Origin: [Clostridium] saccharolyticum WM1
GTDB taxonomy: Bacteria > Bacillota > Clostridia > Lachnospirales > Lachnospiraceae
Length of the DNA stretch: 64,000 nucleotides
Assembly: GCF_000144625.1 (NCBI RefSeq)
Contig: NC_014376.1
Location: 1,984,001 to 2,048,000 of the forward strand
Reading direction: 5' to 3'
This document shows, piece after piece, positions 9,709 through 17,693 of the stretch. The position numbers and the translations under genes are program-made. The notes below the pieces were generated by a model that did not search any database, had not been told where the DNA came from, and saw only the letters and a list, made by a program, of their open reading frames with translations. Positions within the stretch are counted from its first letter, which is position 1; each line of letters opens with the position of its first letter.

Positions 9709-10685
9709 TGGACCATAAAAATCTTGTAGAGGTACAGAATTTACAACAGTATTTCCCTGTAGCAGGAGGCAAATTATTTGAGAAAAAGGTAGTAAAGGCA
9801 GTAGATAATGTTTCCTTTGGAATCAAAAAAGGCGAAACCCTGGGACTGGTTGGGGAATCCGGCTGCGGAAAGACCACAACAGGCCGTACTTTGCTCCGTC
9901 TTTATGAGCCTACTGCCGGAAAGATTTTCTTTGATGGGGAAGATATTACAAAAGTCAATATGCTCCCTTACCGCCAGAAGATGCAGATTGTATTCCAGGA
10001 TCCCTATGCCAGCCTGGACCCCCGTATGACCGTCGGAGACATTATCGGGGAAGCCATCGACATCCACCAACTGGCTTCCAGTAAAAAGGACCGTCAGGAC
10101 CAGATCATTTCCGTTTTGTCTACGGTAGGACTTAATTCAGAGCATGCAAACCGTTATCCTCATGAATTTTCCGGCGGGCAGCGCCAGCGTGTGGGAATTG
10201 CCCGGGCTCTGGCAGTGAATCCTCAGTTCATTGTCTGTGATGAGCCGGTGTCGGCACTTGATGTTTCCATTCAGGCGCAGGTTGTCAATATGTTTGAACA
10301 GCTTCAGGAAGAAATGGGATTGACCTATTTATTTATTGCCCATGATCTTTCCATTGTAAAGCACATTTCCAACCGGATCGGCGTTATGTACTTAGGAAAG
10401 ATGGTGGAGCTTGCAGACAGTTACGAACTGACCTTCCACAGCGTGCATCCATATACCAAGAGCCTGATTTCCGCCATTCCCATCGCGGACCCGGAAACAA
10501 GCCGTAAATCCAAGAGAATTGTTCTGGAAGGTGATGTACCAAGTCCGGTCAATCCGCCTTCTGGATGCCGTTTCCGTACAAGATGCCCATATGCGGATGA
10601 GCTTTGTGCTGCCCAGGAACCGGAGTGGAAAGAAGTTTCTTCCGGACATTATGCTGCATGCCATCATCTGGATAAGGTGAACTGA
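9705..10685 (+). CDS. oppF: Oligopeptide ABC transporter ATP-binding protein OppF
   Basis: 326 residues. Partner ATPase of OppD: Walker [10 protein letters not shown], signature [15 protein letters not shown], Walker [14 protein letters not shown]-loop [12 protein letters not shown]. The C-terminal extension carries [14 protein letters not shown] and a final AACH motif. ATGs at 9705 and 9708 are both possible; the first overlaps the oppD stop. The gene ends about 100 bp before the oppA1 promoter, so the solute-binding genes can be transcribed separately and more strongly. Confidence 0.94.
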   Translation: MMDHKNLVEVQNLQQYFPVAGGKLFEKKVVKAVDNVSFGIKKGETLGLVGESGCGKTTTGRTLLRLYEPTAGKIFFDGEDITKVNMLPYRQKMQIVFQDPYASLDPRMTVGDIIGEAIDIHQLASSKKDRQDQIISVLSTVGLNSEHANRYPHEFSGGQRQRVGIARALAVNPQFIVCDEPVSALDVSIQAQVVNMFEQLQEEMGLTYLFIAHDLSIVKHISNRIGVMYLGKMVELADSYELTFHSVHPYTKSLISAIPIADPETSRKSKRIVLEGDVPSPVNPPSGCRFRTRCPYADELCAAQEPEWKEVSSGHYAACHHLDKVN

Positions 10686-10691
10686 TTTATA

Positions 10692-10720
10692 TTGCTTATT
10701 TACTGTTTTTATGATATGCT
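10692..10720 (+). promoter_or_regulatory. Predicted promoter of the first oppA gene
   Basis: TTGCTT (10692-10697), 17-base spacer, TATGCT (10715-10720). The same arrangement, with a shared TTTTATGATATGCT end, precedes the second oppA gene. Confidence 0.7.
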
Positions 10721-10728
10721 GAAAGAAG

Positions 10729-10766
10729 ATCGGCACAGAATACAGATCATGTATTGCTGTGCCGAT
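10729..10766 (+). promoter_or_regulatory. 5'-terminal mRNA hairpin of the first oppA gene
   Basis: ATCGGCACAG (10729-10738) pairs with CTGTGCCGAT (10757-10766), and AATAC with GTATT continues the stem past one bulged G. The hairpin begins about nine bases after the -10 box, so it sits at the very 5' end of the predicted transcript, where such stems protect mRNAs from decay. A counterpart at the second oppA gene pairs with different bases. Confidence 0.6.
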
Positions 10767-10791
10767 AAATATATCATATAGGAGGGAATTT

Positions 10792-12480
10792 ATGAAAAAA
10801 ATGTCACTTGTATTGGCTGCTGTTCTGGCAACCGGCATGATCCTTTCCGCTTGCGGCGGTAATAAATCTGCTGGCCCGTCTGCAGGCGGTACTACCTCAG
10901 CAAACGGGGAGACAACGGCTCCTGCAGAAGGAGCAACCGGAGGTCTTGACCTTGCAGTTCAGGTCGGCCCGGACCCGGAAACCATTGATCCAGCTTTAAA
11001 CAGTGCGGCTGATGGTGCAAATGTCATTGTACATGCCTTTGAGTCTCTGCTGATTGTGGATTCAGAAAACAAAATTGTACCTGGTCAGGCAGAATCTTAT
11101 GATGTATCTGAGGATGGGATGACCTATACCTTCCATCTTCGTGATGGTCTGAAATGGAGCGACGGAAGTCCTTTGACTTCCAATGACTTTGTATATTCCT
11201 GGAAAAGGCTGGCGGATCCCAATACGGCAGCACCATATGCAGCAGATATGCTGGGCTATGTAAAGGGCTATGAAGAGGCTGCCGCCGGTAATCTGGATGC
11301 GCTTGGTGTTTCCGCCCCCGATGATAAAACCTTTGTGGTAGAATTATCCGTTCCCTGTGTTTATTTTTCAAAACTTGTCACCCATGCATCCATGGTACCG
11401 GTACAGAAAGCATCTGTTGAGGCAAATGGGGAGCAGTGGAGCTTAAAGCCTGAAACTTATATTTCCAACGGACCTTTAAAGATGATCGAGTGGGTCCCAG
11501 GCTCTCATATTACTTTCGCAAAGAATGAAAATTACTGGAATGTAGATAAGATCACTTTAAATACTCTGAAATTTGTCCTGATGGAAGATTCCAATGCGGC
11601 TTACAGCGCATATCAGACTGGTGAAGTAGCCATGATTAAGGATGTTCCAACAGAGGAAATTCCGGCGCTTAAGGGCAAAGAAGAGTTCCATGTGGAGCCA
11701 GGCATGGGTATTTCCTATATAGATTTCCAGAACCAGAAGGAGCCATTTAACAATCCGGATGTGCGCAGGGCCTTAAGTCTTGCCATTGACCGTGAGTATG
11801 TAGCCAATACGGTTATGCAGGGCATTGGTGCTCCGGCAACAAACTTTGTTCCCCGTGGCGTTTCTGATGCAGAAGGCGGAACCAATTTTGAGGATGTAAC
11901 ACGCAAGAACAACGGCGGCGACTTCTTTAACATTGAAAATCATGAGGCAGATGTTGCAAAAGCAAAAGAGCTTCTTGCTAAAGCAGGATATCCTGACGGA
12001 CAGGGCTTCCCAATTATTGAATACATGACCAATGATGCAGGCCATAACAAAGCAGTGGCAGAGTACTTACAGAGCTGCTGGAAGGAAACCCTTGGCGTTA
12101 ACCTGGATATTAAGATCGTTGAGTGGGCCACCTTTACACCGACCCGCCGTGCAGGAGATTATCAGATTGCTCGTGATGCATGGAGTCTGGATTATGATGA
12201 TCCTTCCAATCTGCTGAACCTTATGATGTCAACAAGCGGGAATAACAATGCAATGTACAAGAATCCGGAGCTTGACAAGCTGCTTAATGAAGCCAATTCC
12301 ACGGCTGACGTTGAAGAGCATTATGCAAAGCTTCATGAGGCAGAAAACATAATCCTTGAGGATGCAGCCATTGCTCCTATTACTTACCGGAATGAATTCT
12401 GGTTACAGGATCCTAAGTTAAAGGGAACATGGTATTCTCCTTATGGCTACTGGTTCTTCCAGTATGCTACCATGGAATAA
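10792..12480 (+). CDS. oppA: Oligopeptide-binding lipoprotein OppA, copy 1
   Basis: 562 residues, class C (SBP_bac_5) solute-binding protein that captures peptides outside the membrane and delivers them to OppBC. The N terminus MKKMSLVLAAVLATGMILSAC is a lipoprotein signal with lipobox LSAC; a low-complexity Gly/Ser/Thr/Ala linker follows. Family features include NPETIDPALN-like text (DPETIDPALN), YTFHLRDGLKWSDG and the RRALSLAIDRE region. The ATG at 10792 has AGGAGGG at 10780-10786; the in-frame ATG at 10759 lies within the leader hairpin. It is a tandem duplicate of the gene at 12896, with most residues shared. Confidence 0.95.
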   Translation: MKKMSLVLAAVLATGMILSACGGNKSAGPSAGGTTSANGETTAPAEGATGGLDLAVQVGPDPETIDPALNSAADGANVIVHAFESLLIVDSENKIVPGQAESYDVSEDGMTYTFHLRDGLKWSDGSPLTSNDFVYSWKRLADPNTAAPYAADMLGYVKGYEEAAAGNLDALGVSAPDDKTFVVELSVPCVYFSKLVTHASMVPVQKASVEANGEQWSLKPETYISNGPLKMIEWVPGSHITFAKNENYWNVDKITLNTLKFVLMEDSNAAYSAYQTGEVAMIKDVPTEEIPALKGKEEFHVEPGMGISYIDFQNQKEPFNNPDVRRALSLAIDREYVANTVMQGIGAPATNFVPRGVSDAEGGTNFEDVTRKNNGGDFFNIENHEADVAKAKELLAKAGYPDGQGFPIIEYMTNDAGHNKAVAEYLQSCWKETLGVNLDIKIVEWATFTPTRRAGDYQIARDAWSLDYDDPSNLLNLMMSTSGNNNAMYKNPELDKLLNEANSTADVEEHYAKLHEAENIILEDAAIAPITYRNEFWLQDPKLKGTWYSPYGYWFFQYATME

Positions 12481-12500
12481 GAAAGATCTGTTAAATAAGA

Positions 12501-12530
12501 AACACCCAGGAAGCATTCCTGGGTGTTTTT
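12501..12530 (+). terminator. Terminator after the first oppA gene
   Basis: AACACCCAGGAA (12501-12512) pairs perfectly with TTCCTGGGTGTT (12516-12527) across a three-base loop, then TTT. Confidence 0.92.
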
Positions 12531-12788
12531 GACGTCTACCTGCCATGGGCGGACTCTTGTGGGGGAAAGTCCTTAGCACATTCAGGCCGAGGGAAGTGTG
12601 TAGCTGAACAGAAAGGGGATTCGCCCAGAGACAGAATCATGAAGGATGGTGTCGGCTAACCTATGGACCGGCGAACTGTAATCGCATAAAAGAGCCAGAA
12701 TTAAAAGAATGTTACAACTGGGGGGTAACCGTGTAACTTGGTAAAATACACAGAACAGTTGCAAAGGTTGTGCTAGGCTAAATTCTCA
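12531..12788 (+). other. Unassigned, probably structured non-coding segment between the oppA genes
   Basis: No supportable gene. The segment is G-rich with many short purine-rich motifs, unlike neighbouring gaps. Local stems can be drawn: GGACT/AGTCC around GTGGGGGAA (12552-12573), CACATT/AAGTGTG, and GTTAC/GTAAC around 12711-12738. The phrase GGGGGAAAGTCC resembles the GGUGAAAGUCC stretch in domain I of bacterial group II introns, and GGCTAACCTATGGACCGGCG has a similar flavour, so a 5' relic of a group II intron is one reading. No reverse transcriptase, domain V or clear intron boundary is visible. Strand is inferred from that resemblance only. Confidence 0.3.
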
Positions 12789-12817
12789 TTGCTATTTTTT
12801 GGCTTTTATGATATGCT
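12789..12817 (+). promoter_or_regulatory. Predicted promoter of the second oppA gene
   Basis: TTGCTA (12789-12794), 17-base spacer, TATGCT (12812-12817); nearly the same boxes and spacing as for the first oppA gene. Confidence 0.7.
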
Positions 12818-12828
12818 AATTAAATAAG

Positions 12829-12864
12829 TTGGCGCAGTAACTGATTAAAGTGCTATTGCGTTGA
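12829..12864 (+). promoter_or_regulatory. 5'-terminal mRNA hairpin of the second oppA gene
   Basis: TTGGCGCAGTA (12829-12839) can pair along its whole length with TATTGCGTTGA (12854-12864), using several G-U pairs. It stands at the same distance from its -10 box as the hairpin of the first oppA gene, but with different paired bases, so structure rather than sequence looks conserved. Confidence 0.55.
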
Positions 12865-12895
12865 TAGAAAACGATTTTTATTAGGAGGACGATCT

Positions 12896-14599
12896 ATGAA
12901 AAAAATGTCACTTGTGCTGGCTGCTATTATGACCTCCGGTATGATTCTTACCGCTTGCGGCGGGAATAATACTGCAGGTACAAAAGCAGGCACAGACACA
13001 ACCACTACTGCGGCGGCCGGCAGCGAAACTACAGCTCCCGCGGAAGGAGCAGCCACAGGACTTGATCTTGCAGTTCAGGTTGGTCCAAATCCTGAGACCA
13101 TTGATCCGGCACTGAACAGCGCCGCAGATGGTGCGAACATCATTGTTCATGCATTTGAACCGCTGATGATTGTTGATTCAGAGAACAAAATCGTAGGCGG
13201 TCAGGCTGAATCCTATGATGTATCCGAGGATGGACTTACCTTTACCTTCCACCTTCGTGACGGTTTAAAGTGGAGCGATGGCACACCCCTTACAGCCAGT
13301 GATTTTGTGTATTCCTGGAAGAGGCTTGCTGACCCCAATACGGCTGCTCCATATGCAGGAGATATGCTGGGCTACGTAAAGGGATATGAAGAAGCAGCGG
13401 CAGGAAATCTGGATGCCCTTGCTCTTACGGCTCCTGATGATAAGACCTTTGTGGTTGAGTTATCTGTTCCATGTGTATATTTTTCAAAGCTGATCACCCA
13501 TGCCTCCATGGTTCCGGTGCAGAAGGCCAGCATTGAAGCCAACGGCGACCAGTGGACTTTGAAGCCGGAAACTTATGTGAGCAATGGTCCATTAAAGATG
13601 GTTGAATGGGTACCAGGCTCTCATATTACCTTTGCTAAAAATGAAAATTACTGGGATGCGGATAAGGTTACAGTAAATACCTTAAAATTTGTCCTGATGG
13701 AAGATGCCAATGCAGCATACAGCGCATATCAGGCAGGTGAAGTTTCCATGATTAAGACCCTTCCTACAGAAGAAATTCCAACTCTGAGAAAGACAGAGGA
13801 TTTCCAGATAGGATCCACTATGGGTACTTATTATATAAGCTTCCAGACCCAGAAGGAACCCTTTAATAATCCGGATGTACGTAAGGCACTCAGCCTTGCC
13901 ATTGACCGCGACTATGTTGCCAATACTGTTATGCAGGGAATCTATGCTCCTGCAACCAACTTTGTCGGCCCTGGCATCTCCGATGCTGAGAATGGTTCCT
14001 CCTTTGAGGAAGCAACCCGCAAGAACAACGGCGGTGATTTCTTTAATGTAAGCGACCATGATGCTGATGTTGCAAAGGCAAAAGAGCTTCTTGCAAAAGC
14101 AGGATATCCCGATGGCCAAGGATTCCCGACCATTGAATACATGACCAATGACCAGCTTTTCCACAAACCCTTAGCTGAGTATTTACAAAGCTGCTGGAAG
14201 GAAGCGCTGGGAGTTAATCTGGATATCAAGATCGTTGAATGGGCTACCTTTACACCTACCCGCCGTGCAGGTGATTTCCAGATCGCACGTAATGGGTGGT
14301 TATATGATTATGACGATCCATCCAATATGCTGAATCTGTTTAAATCTACCAGCGGCAATAACGATGGTAAGTACAACAATCCAGAATATGATAAGAAGAT
14401 AGATGAAGCAAACTCCACTCCTGATGTTGCTAAGCATTATGCACTGCTTCATGAAGCAGAGAACATGATTTTAGAGGATTCTGCAGTTGCGCCGGTAGCT
14501 TATTACAGCCAGCCATGGTTACAGGATCCTAAGTTAAAGGGCACATGGTATTCTCCTTACGGATACTGGTTCTTCCAGTACGCTACCATGGCTCAGTAA
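12896..14599 (+). CDS. oppA: Oligopeptide-binding lipoprotein OppA, copy 2
   Basis: 567 residues. Lipoprotein signal MKKMSLVLAAIMTSGMILTAC with lipobox LTAC, then a Thr/Ala-rich linker. It follows copy 1 nearly residue for residue (DPALNSAADGAN, TFHLRDGLKWSDGTPL, WLQDPKLKGTWYSPYGYW), with differences in the segments after residue 300 that line the peptide pocket (for example RKTEDFQIGSTMGTYYISF against KGKEEFHVEPGMGISYIDF), so specificity may differ. AGGAGG lies 5' of the ATG. It has its own promoter, leader hairpin and terminator, so it is an independent unit rather than a read-through copy. Confidence 0.95.
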   Translation: MKKMSLVLAAIMTSGMILTACGGNNTAGTKAGTDTTTTAAAGSETTAPAEGAATGLDLAVQVGPNPETIDPALNSAADGANIIVHAFEPLMIVDSENKIVGGQAESYDVSEDGLTFTFHLRDGLKWSDGTPLTASDFVYSWKRLADPNTAAPYAGDMLGYVKGYEEAAAGNLDALALTAPDDKTFVVELSVPCVYFSKLITHASMVPVQKASIEANGDQWTLKPETYVSNGPLKMVEWVPGSHITFAKNENYWDADKVTVNTLKFVLMEDANAAYSAYQAGEVSMIKTLPTEEIPTLRKTEDFQIGSTMGTYYISFQTQKEPFNNPDVRKALSLAIDRDYVANTVMQGIYAPATNFVGPGISDAENGSSFEEATRKNNGGDFFNVSDHDADVAKAKELLAKAGYPDGQGFPTIEYMTNDQLFHKPLAEYLQSCWKEALGVNLDIKIVEWATFTPTRRAGDFQIARNGWLYDYDDPSNMLNLFKSTSGNNDGKYNNPEYDKKIDEANSTPDVAKHYALLHEAENMILEDSAVAPVAYYSQPWLQDPKLKGTWYSPYGYWFFQYATMAQ

Positions 14600-14620
14600 G
14601 ATCGTCTGAATAGGAAGAGA

Positions 14621-14650
14621 GCACCCGGGAATTATTCCCCGGGTGTTTTA
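14621..14650 (+). terminator. Terminator after the second oppA gene
   Basis: CACCCGGG (14622-14629) with CCCGGGTG (14638-14645) closes a small AT loop and is followed by TTTTACTTTT. It ends the opp region before pyrH. Confidence 0.8.
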
Positions 14651-14689
14651 CTTTTGAACGGTCTTTGCTTCCGGCCAGCAAACTTCCTC

Positions 14690-14718
14690 TTTCCAACCAT
14701 CCGAAAGTATGTTATAAT
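14690..14718 (+). promoter_or_regulatory. Predicted promoter of pyrH
   Basis: TTTCCA (14690-14695), 17-base spacer, perfect TATAAT (14713-14718). It gives the pyrH-frr part of the ribosomal block its own start, consistent with its separation from rpsB-tsf. Confidence 0.7.
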
Positions 14719-14756
14719 CTCCTAAGACAATACAAAAGTACAGGAGAATTAAGACG

Positions 14757-15458
14757 ATGAATCCAAGACGTGTATTATTAAAACTCAGTGGCGAAGCGCT
14801 TGCAGGCCCCAATAAAACAGGCTTTGACGAAGCGACTGTTAAGGAGGTTGCACGGCAGGTTAAAATATCCGTAGAGGCAGGCATCCAGGTGGGCATTGTC
14901 ATAGGCGGTGGTAACTTCTGGAGAGGCAGAACCAGCGATGCCATCGACCGTCCCAAGGCGGATCAGATCGGCATGCTTGCTACCATAATGAATTGCATTT
15001 ATGTTTCTGAGATTTTCCGTAATTCCGGGATGAACACTCACATACTGACTCCCTTTGAATGCGGTTCCATGACAGAGCTTTTTTCCAAGGACAGGGCTAA
15101 TGGGTACTTTGCACAGGGAGAAGTGGTATTTTTTGCCGGAGGAACAGGTCATCCTTATTTTTCAACGGATACAGGTGTTGCGCTCCGGGCCATTGAGATG
15201 AATGCAGACTGTATTCTGCTGGCAAAATCTATTGATGGAGTCTATGACAGTGATCCAAAGACCAATCCAAATGCTGTAAGATATAATACGGTCTCCATTC
15301 AGGAGGTCATCGACAAACAGCTCGGTGTCATTGATTTAACAGCTTCCATCATGTGTATGGAGAATAAGATGCCCCTTGCGGTATTCAGCTTAAATGAAAA
15401 AGATGGCATTGCCAATGCAATGCAGGGAAAAATAAACGGTACCATAGTGACCGCATAA
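14757..15458 (+). CDS. pyrH: UMP kinase
   Basis: 233 residues, shorter than or equal to typical bacterial UMP kinases. It phosphorylates UMP to UDP with ATP and belongs to the amino-acid-kinase fold, unrelated to eukaryotic UMP/CMP kinases. Signatures: KLSGEALAG at the N terminus, GIVIGGGNFWRGRT, DQIGMLATIMN, FFAGGTGHPYFSTDTGVALRA and the DGVYDSDPK loop. GGAG precedes the ATG by eight or nine bases. frr follows after 13 bp. Confidence 0.97.
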   Translation: MNPRRVLLKLSGEALAGPNKTGFDEATVKEVARQVKISVEAGIQVGIVIGGGNFWRGRTSDAIDRPKADQIGMLATIMNCIYVSEIFRNSGMNTHILTPFECGSMTELFSKDRANGYFAQGEVVFFAGGTGHPYFSTDTGVALRAIEMNADCILLAKSIDGVYDSDPKTNPNAVRYNTVSIQEVIDKQLGVIDLTASIMCMENKMPLAVFSLNEKDGIANAMQGKINGTIVTA

Positions 15459-15471
15459 CCAGGAGGACGAT

Positions 15472-16026
15472 ATGCAGGAGAGTTTACAGGTTTACGAAGA
15501 CAAGATGAACAAGACATTAAAAGCGCTGGAAAATGAGTTTATGACGATCCGCGCAGGACGTGCCAATCCACATGTACTGGATAAAATAAGAGTGGATTAT
15601 TATGGAACACCAACTCCCATTCAGCAGGTGGGTAATGTTTCCATTCCGGAAGCCCGTATGATCGTGATCCAGCCATGGGAGAAGAGTCTGTTAAAAGCAA
15701 TCGAAAAGGCAATTCTCACTTCCGAACTGGGAATTAACCCGACCAATGACGGCAATGTGATTCGTCTTGTTTTTCCGGAGCTTACGGAGGAACGCAGAAA
15801 AGATCTGGTAAAGGATGTTAAGAAAAAAGGAGAGGCTGCTAAGATTGCCATCCGTAACATCCGCCGTGATGCCAATGATGCCTTTAAGAAGCAGTTAAAG
15901 GCAGAGGAAATCTCTGAGGATGAGCAGGCAGAGGCAGAAGATCAGATCCAGAAACTGACAGACAAGATGATCGACAAGGTAGAGAAATCGGTTGAAGAAA
16001 AGTCAAAGGATCTTCTTACGGTATAA
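15472..16026 (+). CDS. frr: Ribosome recycling factor
   Basis: 184 residues, the normal length. RRF splits post-termination ribosomes together with EF-G. Signatures: FMTIRAGRANPHVLDKI, the PTPIQQVGNVSIPEARMI turn, GINPTNDGNVIRLVFPELTEERR (read in two parts) and the long charged helix rich in Glu/Lys at the end. AGGAGGA precedes the ATG at 15472. Cotranscribed with pyrH. Confidence 0.97.
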   Translation: MQESLQVYEDKMNKTLKALENEFMTIRAGRANPHVLDKIRVDYYGTPTPIQQVGNVSIPEARMIVIQPWEKSLLKAIEKAILTSELGINPTNDGNVIRLVFPELTEERRKDLVKDVKKKGEAAKIAIRNIRRDANDAFKKQLKAEEISEDEQAEAEDQIQKLTDKMIDKVEKSVEEKSKDLLTV

Positions 16027-16034
16027 AAATCTTG

Positions 16035-16072
16035 AACAGGGGGGCAGGCATTTTGCCTGTCCTGTTTTATGT
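16035..16072 (+). terminator. Terminator or attenuator between frr and uppS
   Basis: ACAGGGGGGCAGGC and GCCTGTCCTGTT form an imperfect stem around ATTTT, followed by TTATGTTTTT. It lies between cotranscribed genes, so partial termination is more likely than a full stop. Confidence 0.6.
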
Positions 16073-16092
16073 TTTTAAAGGAGCGGCATTCT

Positions 16093-16815
16093 ATGGATAA
16101 AATGAACGAGAATATGGTGATTCCGGAGCATGTAGCCATTATACTGGATGGCAATGGCAGATGGGCAAAAAAACGAGGACTTCCAAGGAGCATGGGCCAC
16201 AAGGAAGGTTGCGTGACCGTGGAAAAGACGGTGGAGGACGCGGCCAGGCTGGGAATCAAATTTCTGACTGTTTATGGTTTTTCAACAGAAAACTGGAAAC
16301 GCACCTCAGATGAGGTGGGTGCCTTGATGCAGCTCTTTCGGTATTATATGGTCAGGCTTTTAAAAGTTGCCAAGGCCAATAACGTTCGTGTGAAGATGAT
16401 CGGTGACCGGAACAGGTTTGATCAGGATATTATAGAGGGTATCAGTAAGCTGGTGGAGCAGACAAAGAACAATACCGGCCTGACCTTTGTCATTGCAGTC
16501 AATTATGGGGGCCGTGATGAGATTGTTCGGGCTGCCCGGAAAATTATGATGGATACTGCAGAAGGAAAGCTGCTGCCTGAGGATATGACGGAAGAGATTT
16601 TTGCTTCTTATCTGGATACAGAGGGAATTCCCGATCCGGACCTTCTCATACGTACCAGCGGGGAACTGCGGCTTTCCAACTATCTGCTGTGGCAGCTGGC
16701 TTATACAGAACTTTATGTAACGGACTGCTATTGGCCTGATTTTAATATGGAAGAAATGAAAAAGGCAATTGCAGCGTACAATAGTAGGGAACGAAGATTT
16801 GGAGGAGTGAAGTAA
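16093..16815 (+). CDS. uppS: Undecaprenyl diphosphate synthase (cis-prenyltransferase)
   Basis: 240 residues. It adds eight isopentenyl units to farnesyl diphosphate, giving the C55 carrier of peptidoglycan synthesis. Signatures: HVAIILDGNGRWAKKRG with the catalytic Asp, MGHKEGC, YGFSTENWKR, and the C-terminal IRTSGELRLSNYLLWQLAY followed by ELYVTDCYWPDF. The ATG at 16093 has AAAGGAG at 16078-16083; the in-frame ATG at 16069 lies in front of that site and is rejected. cdsA follows after 19 bp. Confidence 0.96.
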   Translation: MDKMNENMVIPEHVAIILDGNGRWAKKRGLPRSMGHKEGCVTVEKTVEDAARLGIKFLTVYGFSTENWKRTSDEVGALMQLFRYYMVRLLKVAKANNVRVKMIGDRNRFDQDIIEGISKLVEQTKNNTGLTFVIAVNYGGRDEIVRAARKIMMDTAEGKLLPEDMTEEIFASYLDTEGIPDPDLLIRTSGELRLSNYLLWQLAYTELYVTDCYWPDFNMEEMKKAIAAYNSRERRFGGVK

Positions 16816-16834
16816 TTCGGAGGGAGGAAACGCC

Positions 16835-17635
16835 ATGTTTACAACCAGACTGATAAGCGGAGTCATTCTCGTTTTAATTGCTCTTTTTACAGTAGGAAGC
16901 GGGGGAATCTTGCTTTTTGCCACAACCATTTTCATTTCCATGATTGGTTTGTTTGAGTTGTATCGTGTGATGAAGATACAGAATAGCCCATTGGGATATG
17001 TGGGGTATATAACGGCCCTGTCCTATTATGGGATGCTGTGGTTTCATGAAGAAAGATTTATGATGCTCATGTCCATTGCATTTTTGATGATCCTTATGAG
17101 TATTTATGTATTTACCTTTCCAAGGTGTCAGATGGAAGAGGTGACCGTGGCATTTTTTGGAGTTTTTTATGTTGCTGTCATGCTGTCCTATCTTTATCAG
17201 GTCCGCACCATGGCAGATGGGAAGTACCTGGTATGGCTGGTATTTTTAAGCTCATGGGGGTGTGATACCTGTGCTTACTGTGTGGGAATGCTTATGGGGA
17301 AACACAGGCTTGCTCCTGTACTCAGCCCTAAAAAGTCCATAGAAGGGGCAGTCGGCGGGGTGGCAGGCGCGGCACTTTTGGGATTCCTTTACGCATCTGT
17401 TTTTGGAGGTTTTATGACGGAAATACGCAACCCCCAGGCTGCCTGCGGACTGGCCTGCGCCATTGGGGCGGTGATTTCCCAGATCGGAGACCTGGCTGCA
17501 TCTGCAATCAAACGCAATCATCAGGTAAAGGATTATGGAAAACTGATTCCGGGCCACGGAGGAATATTAGACCGGTTTGACAGCATGCTTTTTACAGCTC
17601 CCGCTATTTATTTTGCGGTGACATTTTTGCGTTAA
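16835..17635 (+). CDS. cdsA: Phosphatidate cytidylyltransferase
   Basis: 266 residues, an integral membrane protein with seven or eight predicted hydrophobic spans. It makes CDP-diacylglycerol from phosphatidic acid and CTP for phospholipid synthesis. The family signature near the C terminus is plain: KRNHQVKDYGKLIPGHGGIL followed by DRFDS; LSPKKSIEGAVGG and GDLAASAIKR are also present. GGAGGG precedes the ATG. It stands between uppS and dxr, the standard envelope-precursor order. Confidence 0.94.
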   Translation: MFTTRLISGVILVLIALFTVGSGGILLFATTIFISMIGLFELYRVMKIQNSPLGYVGYITALSYYGMLWFHEERFMMLMSIAFLMILMSIYVFTFPRCQMEEVTVAFFGVFYVAVMLSYLYQVRTMADGKYLVWLVFLSSWGCDTCAYCVGMLMGKHRLAPVLSPKKSIEGAVGGVAGAALLGFLYASVFGGFMTEIRNPQAACGLACAIGAVISQIGDLAASAIKRNHQVKDYGKLIPGHGGILDRFDSMLFTAPAIYFAVTFLR

Positions 17636-17693
17636 AATTATTATTATATGGAATTTCAATAAATTGGAAAAGAAAAGGAGTCAGCAGCATAAG

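Noticed and set aside
13682..14164. 160-codon minus-strand frame inside the second oppA gene
   Set aside because: A similar shadow occurs in the first oppA copy; it follows from codon usage of a conserved gene and has no start signals.
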